A DNA stretch of 64,000 bases from an uncultured Acetatifactor sp. (GCA_934402375.1 CAKRUB010000010.1:1-64000); one strand, 5' to 3'; positions 47,026-56,417 are shown, counted from the first letter of the stretch. A program made the numbers and translations. The notes: a model not told the origin generated them from the sequence alone.

Positions 47026-47088
47026 CATTTCTGCACACGTTCTCTGCTCATAACGAGTTTGTGTCAAGTGCGCGCAGACACAAACCTC
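47026..47088 (-). repeat. Intercistronic hairpin leader, copy B (before the GntR gene)
   Basis: It matches 31664-31726 at 56 of 63 positions, with an identical 31-bp core (47054-47084) that forms the same TTTGTGTC/GACACAAA hairpin. It fills the 92-bp gap between citrate synthase and the regulator. Confidence 0.75.
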
Positions 47089-47107
47089 ACGGCATGTCGG
47101 TTTCCCG

Positions 47108-48517
47108 TCAGCCCAGCGTAATGTCATGCTCCAGACAGACACGGTTCACACACGCGACGATTTCCTCGTCCGTCAGCACCGTCACACGGCCGCCCGCATA
47201 CTCGTCGTCAACCCACTTCTTGATTTCTCTTACAAGCTCGCAGTTCTTCTCCACCTGCTTGTCGCCCTTTAACTGATAATAGGTATTGATCCAGTGCGCA
47301 ATTCCGGCAAGTCCAGAGGTATTGGACACCGCACAGAGCACCGGTCTCTTCAGGAATTTCTCTGTGTCAAAAATATTGTAAATTTCCTCGTTTTTCAGAA
47401 GTCCGTCCGCATGAATTCCGGCTCTTGTCACATTGAAGTTCTTTCCGACGAACGGAGTTCTCGGCGGAATCTGATAGCCGATCTCCTTCTCATAGTATTC
47501 CGCGAGATCTGTAATTACAGTGGTATCCATGCCGTTCAGGTCGCCCTTGAGCTGTGCATATTCAAACACCATCGCCTCAAGCGGCGTGTTGCCCGTCCGC
47601 TCTCCGATACCGAACAGCGATGTGTTTACTCCGGAGCAGCCGTAAAGCCACGCCGTCGTCGAGTTGCTGACCGCCTTATAAAAATCGTTATGCCCGTGCC
47701 ATTCAATCAGCTCATGAGGCACGCCGGCATGCGTGTGGATCGCATAAATAATCCCCTGCACACTTCTCGGAATAACTGCGCCGGGGTAATTCACGCCATA
47801 CCCCATTGTATCGCATGCTCTGATCTTGATCGGTATTTTGTATTCCTCCATCAGCTTCATCAGCTCCAGGCAGAACGGAACCACATAACCGTAAATATCT
47901 GCTCTTGTAATATCCTCAAGATGACAGCGGGGACTGATGCCTTCTTCAAGGCATTCCCTGATCACGCTCAGATAATGATCCATCGCCTGTCGTCTGGTCA
48001 TCTTCAGCTTCAGGAAAATATGATAATCCGAGCAGCTGACGAGGATTCCCGTCTCCTTCATGCCGATTTCCTTTACCAGCTTGAAATCCTCCTTGCTGGC
48101 ACGAATCCAGCTTGTCACCTCCGGAAACTCATAGCCGCGCTCCATGCACTTATATACCGCATCCCTGTCCTTCTTGCTGTAAAGGAAAAATTCGCTGGCA
48201 CGGATCATGCCCTTCGGTCCGCCGAGCTTGTGCAGGTAGTCAAAGATCGTGACGATCTGCTCCGTCGTATAAGGTGCTCTCGACTGCTGTCCGTCGCGGA
48301 ACGTCGTATCGGTAATCCAGATGTTTTTCGGCATATTGTGCGGTACAATCCTGTCGTTGAACGGAATTTTCGGTATTTCAGAATAAGGGAACATATTGCG
48401 GAATACATTCGGTTTTTCCACATCGTCCAGAATATACATATGCTCTTCTATTTCCAGAAGATTGTTTTTCTGGTTCATTGTGACCGGACGATTCTGGAAG
48501 GTATCATTCTCTCTCAT
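47108..48517 (-). CDS. Probable Re-citrate synthase (isopropylmalate/homocitrate synthase family)
   Basis: A 469-residue HMGL-like (DRE-TIM) enzyme. The start MRENDTFQNRP at 48517 lies after AAGGGGAAG. The metal/substrate motif is ITDTTFRDGQQSRAPYTTEQ; HGHNDFYKAVSN carries the metal-binding His pair, and GIGERTGNTPLEAMVFEY is the family C-terminal signature. It would be labelled 2-isopropylmalate synthase by simple homology. But it lacks the leucine-binding regulatory domain, no leu genes are near, and it is in an operon with isocitrate dehydrogenase. This matches the Re-citrate synthase of Clostridium kluyveri and relatives. Homocitrate synthase remains an alternative. Confidence 0.8.
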   Translation of the reverse strand: MRENDTFQNRPVTMNQKNNLLEIEEHMYILDDVEKPNVFRNMFPYSEIPKIPFNDRIVPHNMPKNIWITDTTFRDGQQSRAPYTTEQIVTIFDYLHKLGGPKGMIRASEFFLYSKKDRDAVYKCMERGYEFPEVTSWIRASKEDFKLVKEIGMKETGILVSCSDYHIFLKLKMTRRQAMDHYLSVIRECLEEGISPRCHLEDITRADIYGYVVPFCLELMKLMEEYKIPIKIRACDTMGYGVNYPGAVIPRSVQGIIYAIHTHAGVPHELIEWHGHNDFYKAVSNSTTAWLYGCSGVNTSLFGIGERTGNTPLEAMVFEYAQLKGDLNGMDTTVITDLAEYYEKEIGYQIPPRTPFVGKNFNVTRAGIHADGLLKNEEIYNIFDTEKFLKRPVLCAVSNTSGLAGIAHWINTYYQLKGDKQVEKNCELVREIKKWVDDEYAGGRVTVLTDEEIVACVNRVCLEHDITLG

Positions 48518-48551
48518 TAGCTGTCTTCCCCTTTCCTCATAGGAACCATTT

Positions 48552-48571
48552 ACAGTGGATTTGTCCACTGT
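48552..48571 (-). other. Small hairpin in the citrate synthase leader
   Basis: A perfect 8-bp inverted repeat ACAGTGGA/TCCACTGT with a 4-nt loop lies just downstream of the predicted transcription start and 35 bp before the start codon. It may be a 5' stabilising stem or a second operator. Confidence 0.45.
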
Positions 48572-48575
48572 TTGT

Positions 48576-48611
48576 ACGTCTCGTATGATTGTATACAATT
48601 ATACGAGACGT
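48576..48611 (-). promoter_or_regulatory. 36-bp palindromic operator of the citrate synthase-GntR-icd operon
   Basis: Two 18-bp arms are inverse complements except at one position, centred on GTA|TAC with core ATTGTATACAAT. That core is typical of GntR/FCD operators. The palindrome covers the spacer and the -10 box of the operon promoter, so binding should repress. Confidence 0.8.
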
Positions 48612-48616
48612 GTCAA
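48588..48616 (-). promoter_or_regulatory. Promoter of the citrate synthase-GntR-icd operon
   Basis: Minus strand: TTGACA (48611-48616), exactly 17 bp, TACAAT (48588-48593). The -10 sits in the centre of the operator palindrome. Confidence 0.75.
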
Positions 48617-48656
48617 CTTTTTTCCCGAAAAGTATAAAATACATCAAGTAAAAGGC

Positions 48657-49571
48657 TCATTTCCCGTCCAGTAGTCTCTTTACATTTATCATTCCCCACC
48701 CCTGTCGGTTCCATGGAATACGAAGGTCTGTCGCCGTAAACAGCATTTTCTGCTTGCATTGTTCATTTGTCATTTCAGGATAAATCTGTAATGCCAGCGC
48801 TGCCGCTCCTGCAACAATAGGTGTCGCCATAGAGGTTCCGCTCTTTGCAATATAAGCACTCCCGTGCTTTCCGCCCCAGCGCTCATACCCCGCGTTACAG
48901 GAGACGATCTCCGTTCCCGGTGCGACAAGATCCGGCTTTCTGGTCGTGCTGCGAATATCTCCTCTGCCGGAATAGCTCTCGCAGCGCCCCGGCATGTTCC
49001 TGTAATACAGCCCGTCATGACAGCCTACCGTCACGATCTTGTTGCTGCCGCCCACAGAGGATATGGTTCCGTTCCCGGGTCCTTTATTTCCCGCTGCGCA
49101 CACAACCAGAATACCACTGTTCCACAGCTTCTCCATCATCTCCCGCAGTGCAATTTCCTTCGCCTGTTCCTCGAGACTGCCAATGCCTACGGAAATATTC
49201 AGAATCCTGATATGATATCTTTCTTTCAGGGCAAGAATCCATTCAAGCCCCTCCAGCATGACCTCCGCAGAGCCATCACCATTTTCATCCAGCACCTTTC
49301 CGACAATCAGCCCTGACTCCGGCGCCATGCCCTGATACCTTCCGTCAGACAGTCCGCCACTGCCGCAGAGAATACCGCAGACATGCGTTCCATGTCCATT
49401 GTCATCATACATCAGATTCCTGCCTCCGACAAAGTCCCGGAAATAAAGCACCTTACCTGCCAGATCTGGGTGCCGTGCCACCCCGGAATCAAGCACAGCT
49501 ATCGTCACACCCTTTTCCCCATCCTGTTTCCGTCTCGGCATAACTCCGAGCTGTTCCCTCACTCGCTGCAT
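48657..49571 (-). CDS. Subtilisin-like serine protease (S8), apparently intracellular
   Basis: A 304-residue S8 protease with the full catalytic triad: Asp in IAVLDSGVARHP, His in NGHGTHVCGIL, Ser in SGTSMATPIVAGAAAL, plus the oxyanion Asn in CAAGNKGPGNG. There is no signal peptide or long propeptide; only about 22 residues precede the catalytic domain, as in intracellular subtilisins. The ATG at 49571 has no good ribosome site and lies at the edge of the upstream terminator hairpin; in-frame sequence without a normal start codon continues about 12 codons upstream. So the N-terminus is uncertain or translation is poor. Confidence 0.87.
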   Translation of the reverse strand: MQRVREQLGVMPRRKQDGEKGVTIAVLDSGVARHPDLAGKVLYFRDFVGGRNLMYDDNGHGTHVCGILCGSGGLSDGRYQGMAPESGLIVGKVLDENGDGSAEVMLEGLEWILALKERYHIRILNISVGIGSLEEQAKEIALREMMEKLWNSGILVVCAAGNKGPGNGTISSVGGSNKIVTVGCHDGLYYRNMPGRCESYSGRGDIRSTTRKPDLVAPGTEIVSCNAGYERWGGKHGSAYIAKSGTSMATPIVAGAAALALQIYPEMTNEQCKQKMLFTATDLRIPWNRQGWGMINVKRLLDGK

Positions 49572-49576
49572 ATTAC

Positions 49577-49624
49577 AAAACGTCCCGGCATAATATTTAA
49601 TTCTATACTATGCCCGGACGTTTT
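49577..49624 (-). terminator. Terminator after the BspA-like gene, abutting the protease start
   Basis: A long stem of about 19 bp (AAAACGTCC.../...GGACGTTTT) with two imperfect pairs and an AT loop. It begins 25 bp past the stop of the upstream surface-protein gene and ends only 6 bp before the protease ATG. Confidence 0.8.
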
Positions 49625-49648
49625 CTATTGTTCTAAGGAGTATGCTGC

Positions 49649-51559
49649 TCACTTTCCATAGATGCCGATCATTCCGGTATGGGAAAGTCTGATCTTCAGG
49701 CATTCCGTGTCCTCCAGAATCACCCGTTCCGCATCCGTTGTCTCCAGCTGACCATTCCGGTCAAGTGTCACCACCTCAAGCTCCTGTCCTATAAGCTCTG
49801 TGGGAATCGGAATGGTTACTGTCAGAACGCTTCGCCCCAGCTGCATCAGAGGTATGGCGCTGTTATCCGTAAGCCGCAGCTCGTAAGCTGCCATCTGCTT
49901 TGGCATAGCGGTCTGCATTGCACGCGTCCATGCCTTTTCAAGCGCTGAATTGTCTTCTTGTGTGCTCACCCGCAGCAGATAGCTTGTCGCTGCGCCGGTA
50001 AGCTCTGCGGCTGACGGCCGGATGCCCGTCACAGTGACTCCCTGCTGGGTTCTGTCTGCCCTGATATTCCGAAACGCCTCATTGGAAAGTCTTGTTGCGG
50101 ACGTCTCATAGGTCTCTTCCGGTCGTTCTCCCATGTAGACCACATCCGCCTTACCGAGAGCCTTCAAGCCGACCTCCTTCACGGATACCGGAAGCTTTAT
50201 CACGTCAAGACTGTTACATCCGCTGAAGGCTCTGTCCTTGATCTGCAAAACATTGTCCCCGAGCGTCACTTTTTTCAGGCTTCCACAGTTTTCAAAGGCA
50301 GCCTCGCCGATCACCTGCAGGCTGTCCGGCAGTCTGACACTCTCGATCTCGTCATGTCCCGCAAACACCTCCGCCGCAATCACGCGGACACCTCCCGGAA
50401 TCGCGATCTGACTGTTATTTCCGCTGTATGCCAGAAGCACACCGCCGTTGACCAGAAACTCCTCCGAACCGTTCTTAAAATTCTCTATGTATGCCGTGTG
50501 GTCGAATGCCTTTGGCTCCACATTCATCACCGTATCGGGAAGCGTAAGCTCTTCCAGACTGTCACAATGATAGAATGCGCCATAGCAGATATCGGTCACT
50601 CCCTGCGGCAGTTCAATGCTCACGAGAGAGCTTCTCGCGAAGGCAAACTGTCCGATCTCGGTAATGCTCTCCGGCAGGATCATGTCCACCAGCGAGTCAT
50701 TCCTGTAAAATGCCTGATCCGCCACGATCTGTCCATCGACAATCCTATACTTCGACAGTCGGGACACCGGACGCTCGGAAGACACCTCTGCATCTGCCTC
50801 CGGCGCAGGTGTCTCTGTTTTTGTCTCTCTGATCTGCATGTCGTCCGAGTTCATCAGCACCACTGCGCTGTTTCCGACGACGATGGTGCTTCCAATCTCT
50901 GTCCCCGGTTCCGGCGTTGGCTCCGGTGTCGGTTCCGGCGTCGGCGTCGTCTCCGCGCTTGCAGCGTCCTGCGGCGCATCGCTATAGCCTGCCATTGACT
51001 TCTGTTTTTCATAAAAGGTCTGTGAAAAGGTTTCCGCCGCAGAACCCTCCTCGCAGTGGATCGTCAGCTTCGCACATCCATCAAAAGCAGTTTCATGAAT
51101 CGTTACCGTTTCCGGTGGAATCGTAACGTCTGTCAGATTGGCGCAGTCGCCAAATGCCTGTGCACCGATTGCGCTTATGTTCTGTGGAATTGTCATCTGC
51201 TTCAGACCCGTACATCCCGCAAAAGCGTAATCTCCGATCTCCGTAAGCCCTTTCCCGAGTGCAACCGTCCCAAGCTGATCGCAGCCCCAGAACGCATAAC
51301 CGTCGATCCGTTTCACGGAGTCCGGAATCACAACGCTCTCCACATGCGTATTTCCTTCAAACGCGCTCTGTCCGATCGCGTCAACCGTGTCGGGGATCGT
51401 CACATTCGCCTCCGTCCCCTGATACTTCGTCAACGTGCTTCCCTTAATTACAAAATCGGAAGCAGACGCCGCAGCATCTGCCTCCGAAACGGAAAGCGCC
51501 ATACTGAACAGTGCTGCAAGAACAAGCAGAACACTCAAGAGTTTTCTTCTCTTTTTCAT
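49649..51559 (-). CDS. BspA-like leucine-rich repeat secreted protein
   Basis: A 636-residue exported protein. The signal peptide is KKRRKLLSVLLVLAALFSMALS. Residues of about 30-180 and 265-480 carry LRR_5/BspA-type repeats (IPDSVKRIDGYAFWGCDQL, LPESITEIGQFAFARSSL), about 23 residues each. A PTPEPTPEPTPEPG linker separates the two blocks. The C-terminal 130 residues form a domain also seen in related surface proteins (SHTGMIGIYGK at the end). No sorting signal or membrane anchor is seen, so it is secreted or held non-covalently. It is 25 bp after the giant BspA-like gene in the same operon. Confidence 0.87.
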   Translation of the reverse strand: MKKRRKLLSVLLVLAALFSMALSVSEADAAASASDFVIKGSTLTKYQGTEANVTIPDTVDAIGQSAFEGNTHVESVVIPDSVKRIDGYAFWGCDQLGTVALGKGLTEIGDYAFAGCTGLKQMTIPQNISAIGAQAFGDCANLTDVTIPPETVTIHETAFDGCAKLTIHCEEGSAAETFSQTFYEKQKSMAGYSDAPQDAASAETTPTPEPTPEPTPEPGTEIGSTIVVGNSAVVLMNSDDMQIRETKTETPAPEADAEVSSERPVSRLSKYRIVDGQIVADQAFYRNDSLVDMILPESITEIGQFAFARSSLVSIELPQGVTDICYGAFYHCDSLEELTLPDTVMNVEPKAFDHTAYIENFKNGSEEFLVNGGVLLAYSGNNSQIAIPGGVRVIAAEVFAGHDEIESVRLPDSLQVIGEAAFENCGSLKKVTLGDNVLQIKDRAFSGCNSLDVIKLPVSVKEVGLKALGKADVVYMGERPEETYETSATRLSNEAFRNIRADRTQQGVTVTGIRPSAAELTGAATSYLLRVSTQEDNSALEKAWTRAMQTAMPKQMAAYELRLTDNSAIPLMQLGRSVLTVTIPIPTELIGQELEVVTLDRNGQLETTDAERVILEDTECLKIRLSHTGMIGIYGK

Positions 51560-51584
51560 ATGCCTTCCTTTACCTGCATCCTTC

Positions 51585-54500
51585 TCAGACGCGAGCCTTC
51601 ACTTTAACCTTTTCTTTTCTCCTGCTGTCCTTCTGCATGAACATTACAAAGGACAGGCACGCAAGTCCAACGGACAGGAACCACTTCGGATGAATTCCGT
51701 CTCCTGTCTTCGGCGTACTGTCAGCTACAGTTCCATCTGACAGTCTGGTCGTATCAACATAGATGACATAAGGCGAAAAATGCTCTGCCGTAAACGTCAC
51801 ACAGGAAACACCGTTAATCGTTGTAAACTTCGGGGACAGCTTATCCAGTCTGTCATTCACAACTCCGGCAACCTTGTTGTTTCCGGCATAGGTGATCAGG
51901 GAATCCGGCAGCGGCAGTGTTATCTTCACTGAAAGCCCCGTGGTATCTGTGATCTTATTGGTTCCGGTGGAATCGTACAAGGTAATATCCATCGGGAAAT
52001 ACTTAATATTGCTTATGTCATTTCCGTACTCTGCCATCAATGCACGGATAATTGCCTCTGTCGTGGTGCTGCTCTCGCTGATCTTGATTACGAAATTGTC
52101 CGAAGACCCGTTCACAACCGCCTGGACAACGCCGGTATTGGACAATCCGTTCTTATCAATGACTACGGTTGTTCCGGTATTCTTAACCGTACCGGTAGTA
52201 CCGCTCGGACGGTTCGTGTTTGACGAGGAAGAATTACCTGTTCCCGTCGTTTTATTTCCGGAGGTATTTCCTGTTCCGGTGCCCGAGCCAGCCGCCCTAT
52301 AGTGTGCCGTCACCGTGACATTGGATGCAGGCATCGTAATTACGGTTGCAGACAGCACGGCACTTGCAAGGGGCGTTGACGCAGGATCAATCGTCCAATG
52401 GCTGAACTCCTGTCCCGCAGCCGGATCATTTGCAATGACGATCGGCTGTGAGCCGGCCACATAGCTTCCCGAACCGGAACCATTCTGTACGGTCAGGGTA
52501 TACAGCGTCGCATTGGTTGTGCCGCCATTGTTTCCATTATCGGAACCGGAGCTGCCCGAACTGCTTCCACTGCCGGAATTGGAGCTGCCCGAACTGCTTC
52601 CACTGCCGGAATCAGAGCTGCCGGAGCTGCTTCCACTGCCGGAACCGCTGCCGGAATCAGAGCCGTTGTTCCCGCTGTCAGAGGTCTTCTCATACTGCGC
52701 ATAGGTCTTGTAAGTCGTTCCCTCCATCACAGTAGGAATATTTGTAATTGCCGGACGCCAGCCGGTAAAGGTATAGCCTTCCCTCGTCGGCGACTGCGGT
52801 ACGATACAGTCTTCACCGGGCGTTACTCTCTGTGTATAGATAATGCTGTCATCCCAGTCGACAAACTCAACCGTTGTCTTCACCTCGGAAGAGTCAATCG
52901 TCCTCCATTGAGCGATGCAATCAATGTCCTTGCTTACATTCGTCACATCAGAAGGATACCAGCCCGTAAATACATACCCATCTCTTGTAGGTGTCAGCAC
53001 CGGAAGCGTTGCGCTTCCGCCGAGAGGCACGATCTGTTCGTCGACAAAACGCACTGTCGGCAGTCCGTCCTCATCCTGTACCCAGAAATTCACCTTGAAG
53101 GTCGTGGAAGGCGGTGCCTGCGTAATAAGGATATTGTCATATTCATTCGCATACCATGCCGCTGCCGAATCCTCTTCACAGTAGAACTCAATCGTCTTAT
53201 AGCCCGGATCGGTGTAACCTTCTTCCGTACTGTCTACCGGATAGGTCGTTGTGTTAAATGCGCACTGATCGATGATCGAAACACTGTTCGGAATCGCCAG
53301 ATAGCGCAGATTACTGTTATAGAACGCATCCTTACTGATAGAGCGGCAGGTCGTCGGCAGTGATACGTTATACAGGCTGCTGGTATTTCTGAACGCACTC
53401 TCAGGCACATTGCCGATACTGCTCTCGGAAAGATCAACCGTTCCGATCTCACTGCAACCCATGAATGCCTCTTCCGCCAGACCGGTAATGCCTTCCAGCT
53501 CCGAAGCGGCAACCGTTCCTGCGGTACCGTACGATCCCCTGCTTTCAAGACATTGCACGACATAGTCCTTAGAGCCATCCTTCAACCCGTAGATAATGGA
53601 GCGGTCTGTCACAAAATACGGTCCACCGCCGAAGTCAACCGTCTGAAGCTTCGGACATTTGCTGAAGGGACGAAGCCCCATCGTCGTCACACTAGGCGAG
53701 ATCAAAACATTGGTGAGGTTCTGGTTATTGTCAAAAGCATAATTTCCGATTTCACCGCCGCCCGCAGACATATTGAAGGTGCTCAGCTTATAGTCATTTG
53801 TAAGCCCGTTCTTATCTGTGTACGTCGTGTCCTTAAGTGCAAACGCATAATCATCCATCTTCGCAGTACCGCCTGTGATGGAAATCGTTGTCAGCGCCGT
53901 ACAGCCATCAAACATATAGGGTGTGTATTCTGCAAGATCCTCAAACGTAATTGTCTGGATATCTGTATCTGCATAGGAGCCTGCCGCCCTGGTGACGTTA
54001 TATCCGCCGTTGCCGTCATCTGTCACCGTCGCGCCATTGAACAGCCCTGATGTCACGGCTTTGACCCCCTGTGGAATCACAGGATTCAGGGATGCCCTGA
54101 TGATCTCCCACTGGTTTGCCGCCACCTCCGTCGCCGGATTGGTCAGCCATGTCAGATATGCCTGAACCGCCTCAAGCGCTGCCGTTCCGAGATCATCCGT
54201 CATATAGGGATAATTAGCCTTCGTATACTCGCCGCCGGTAAGCTTCGTGAAAGAAGGATACCCGACCAGAGTCGCCGCGCCGCTGCCCGTGACCGGATTC
54301 TCCTCGTACTGAATCTCAAGGTTGGTAGGCCAGCCACTGTAATAGGTAATAAAAGTCTTCGGCTGAGATCCCTGCGTTGTCGCGTTGATATAGCTGCTCG
54401 CGCTCATCGCATAATCATAAGGAACAATTCCCGTGCCGACTGTTCCTGTAAAGGTCAGCTTCGGCTTCTCATTCAGATAAGTACTTTCTGTAGGACAGCC

Positions 54501-56417
54501 TGCCGAATGCAGATTAACTACCTGCGTTGCGAAAGCATCCTGTCCAATGTACTGGACGCTTCCCGCGTTTGCAAAGATAACATTCTCAAGATTATGGCAG
54601 CCCTTGAAGGCTCCCTCATTGATTCTTGTCACCGTTGCGGGTATCGTGATCTTCTTCAGATAGCAGTTTGCGGAGAAACAGCCCGAATTGATTGCCGATA
54701 CGCCGTAAGGTCCGATCGCCACGGGGATCTGTACCTCTGCCACCCGATCCTCCATTGTAAAATTAATCAGTTCATTCGCAGAGTTGACCTGATACATGAC
54801 CTCGGTGGTCTCATAAATCGGTTTGCCCTCACTGTCCGTTCCGGTCTGAATCGGATTTCCGTTTGCGTCTACCTTTGTCTCATGCATGATGATCTCATAC
54901 AGGTCTCTGTCCGAATATTTGAACGCGATGGCATTTGCCTTCGTAAACTCATGCGTCTCCGAAGTTCCCGCCGCCTCAAAGTAAATCCTCTCAGGTACAT
55001 CCTCTTTAAAGTCTTCGACCGTATAATTGCTCTGCGAAGCTCCAAAGCTCGTATAAGGGCTCAACGCTCCGACATGGAGCAGCGAGCTACAGCCCTCAAA
55101 ATTATTGACATCAATCACATCAGACGAATTGTCGACCGCCTCAGGGAAAATCACCTCTGCCAGACCGGTACAGTTCTTGAACACGGAATAACCGATCTTC
55201 TCAAGATTAACTTTCTTGCCCTGTGCACTTCCCGTCAGGTCAAGCACACCGCTCACAGAGGTTCTGCCGAGATCCGTACAGCCCTCAAAAGCATGGTCAT
55301 AGATTGCCGTGACACCGCTGGGCACTGCAAAGCTGCGCAGTGAGCGGCAGTTCCAAAACGTATAGTCAGAAATATAGGTCAGGTTCGACGTAAAGTCGAT
55401 ACCGATCTCCGTCATATTCGTACAGTTTGCAAAGGCATATTTCCCGACCTCTTCCAGACCGTTTCCAAACTTGACATACTCAAGGTTCGCGCAGCTGTAA
55501 AAGGCATAGTTTCCGATACCCTTCAGGTTTTCACCGATTGTCAATCTGACAATATTATTGTTTCCGGCAAAAACACCCCTTGACTCATCGGTATTTACCG
55601 TGCCTTCCGCAACCACCCACTCCCGAACAACCTTTCCGTTGTCCATGCTGGTCGTTCCACCTGTGTATGCCGTCAGATACTGGTTTCCGATATAGGCAAC
55701 CGTCTGCTTACGAATCCACTGATGCGTCTCCTCATCCGTTCTGACATAGATGCTTCCGTCCTTCAATTTATAAGCGGTTCCGACCGCAGCCGTTGCATCG
55801 TTCGCTGTCGCATTGTCATCCCTGTAATAGAAAGTATTCAGCGCCGCGGTTCTATCCCAATTCCTGTCCTCCCTCGAACAGGGCATGAGGGTCGGATCGG
55901 TAAACTCTCCCGTACCGTTTCCGGAGACATCCAGAAGCTCCTCCCTCTCCGCAGCGATATAGTACAGAGGCTCCCTGCTCTGGCTCACCGCCACATAACC
56001 GCCGTTTGAACCATCGTTCTTCTGATATTTTGCATAAGCGTCCACGGTATCCGGGATCGTCAGGGCGTTGTTTGTCAGGTTTCCGGCGCTGTAGCCCAGA
56101 ATGACTGCAATGTAATTCGAGCTGGATGCAGACTCTCTTACATAGGCAAAACGGAACACTCCATCCTCGTTCGTGAAAATATTCTGTTCATTGACATCAA
56201 TCAGCGGAATCTTGGACTTGTTCTCTGCCTTTATCTGCTGATCCCATGTCAGATCAGATTGATAGCCAGCCGCACTCGCCGGATCCGCCTGAACCTGTCT
56301 GAGTCCGTCTGTCGGGATTGCCGCCACCACAAGCGCCGAAACCAGAAACAGGGTTCCCAGCGTCCTGCGAACCGATCTTTTCAATCTTCTTGCTTTTTTC
56401 TTCACAATGTTTGTCAT
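51585..56417 (-). CDS. Giant BspA-like leucine-rich surface protein with sortase signal
   Basis: A 1610-residue cell-wall protein. ATG at 56417 (MTNIVKKKARR) is chosen because AGGAG lies 8 nt upstream; the ATG at 56423 overlaps the sortase stop. A basic signal peptide (to about 45) leads into LRR_5 repeats at about 290-700 and 870-1150. Two Listeria-Bacteroides (Flg_new) repeats follow (TRDGYVFTGWYPSD, TREGYTFTGWRPAI), then a Ser/Gly linker, an InlB-like repeat, a second Gly/Thr linker and a C-terminal domain. It ends with a TPKTGD sorting motif, a hydrophobic helix (WFLSVGLACLSFVMFM) and a KKVKVKARV-like basic tail. It should be anchored by the sortase encoded directly upstream. Confidence 0.9.
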   Translation of the reverse strand: MTNIVKKKARRLKRSVRRTLGTLFLVSALVVAAIPTDGLRQVQADPASAAGYQSDLTWDQQIKAENKSKIPLIDVNEQNIFTNEDGVFRFAYVRESASSSNYIAVILGYSAGNLTNNALTIPDTVDAYAKYQKNDGSNGGYVAVSQSREPLYYIAAEREELLDVSGNGTGEFTDPTLMPCSREDRNWDRTAALNTFYYRDDNATANDATAAVGTAYKLKDGSIYVRTDEETHQWIRKQTVAYIGNQYLTAYTGGTTSMDNGKVVREWVVAEGTVNTDESRGVFAGNNNIVRLTIGENLKGIGNYAFYSCANLEYVKFGNGLEEVGKYAFANCTNMTEIGIDFTSNLTYISDYTFWNCRSLRSFAVPSGVTAIYDHAFEGCTDLGRTSVSGVLDLTGSAQGKKVNLEKIGYSVFKNCTGLAEVIFPEAVDNSSDVIDVNNFEGCSSLLHVGALSPYTSFGASQSNYTVEDFKEDVPERIYFEAAGTSETHEFTKANAIAFKYSDRDLYEIIMHETKVDANGNPIQTGTDSEGKPIYETTEVMYQVNSANELINFTMEDRVAEVQIPVAIGPYGVSAINSGCFSANCYLKKITIPATVTRINEGAFKGCHNLENVIFANAGSVQYIGQDAFATQVVNLHSAGCPTESTYLNEKPKLTFTGTVGTGIVPYDYAMSASSYINATTQGSQPKTFITYYSGWPTNLEIQYEENPVTGSGAATLVGYPSFTKLTGGEYTKANYPYMTDDLGTAALEAVQAYLTWLTNPATEVAANQWEIIRASLNPVIPQGVKAVTSGLFNGATVTDDGNGGYNVTRAAGSYADTDIQTITFEDLAEYTPYMFDGCTALTTISITGGTAKMDDYAFALKDTTYTDKNGLTNDYKLSTFNMSAGGGEIGNYAFDNNQNLTNVLISPSVTTMGLRPFSKCPKLQTVDFGGGPYFVTDRSIIYGLKDGSKDYVVQCLESRGSYGTAGTVAASELEGITGLAEEAFMGCSEIGTVDLSESSIGNVPESAFRNTSSLYNVSLPTTCRSISKDAFYNSNLRYLAIPNSVSIIDQCAFNTTTYPVDSTEEGYTDPGYKTIEFYCEEDSAAAWYANEYDNILITQAPPSTTFKVNFWVQDEDGLPTVRFVDEQIVPLGGSATLPVLTPTRDGYVFTGWYPSDVTNVSKDIDCIAQWRTIDSSEVKTTVEFVDWDDSIIYTQRVTPGEDCIVPQSPTREGYTFTGWRPAITNIPTVMEGTTYKTYAQYEKTSDSGNNGSDSGSGSGSGSSSGSSDSGSGSSSGSSNSGSGSSSGSSGSDNGNNGGTTNATLYTLTVQNGSGSGSYVAGSQPIVIANDPAAGQEFSHWTIDPASTPLASAVLSATVITMPASNVTVTAHYRAAGSGTGTGNTSGNKTTGTGNSSSSNTNRPSGTTGTVKNTGTTVVIDKNGLSNTGVVQAVVNGSSDNFVIKISESSTTTEAIIRALMAEYGNDISNIKYFPMDITLYDSTGTNKITDTTGLSVKITLPLPDSLITYAGNNKVAGVVNDRLDKLSPKFTTINGVSCVTFTAEHFSPYVIYVDTTRLSDGTVADSTPKTGDGIHPKWFLSVGLACLSFVMFMQKDSRRKEKVKVKARV
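52549..52650. repeat. 33-bp tandem repeat encoding a Ser/Gly linker
   Basis: Three copies of a 33-bp unit start at 52549, 52582 and 52615 (each GAGCTGCC...). On the coding minus strand each gives an 11-residue Ser/Gly unit with one Asp/Asn. Such tracts can change in copy number by slippage, varying the spacer length between surface domains. Confidence 0.85.

Noticed and set aside
47108..48517. 2-isopropylmalate synthase of leucine synthesis.
   Set aside because: No leucine-regulatory domain and no leuB/C/D neighbours; the operon partner is isocitrate dehydrogenase. Citrate synthase fits better, though assay is needed.
52549..52650. CRISPR-like direct repeats.
   Set aside because: The 33-bp units are back to back without spacers, in frame, and code for a Ser/Gly linker of the surface protein.
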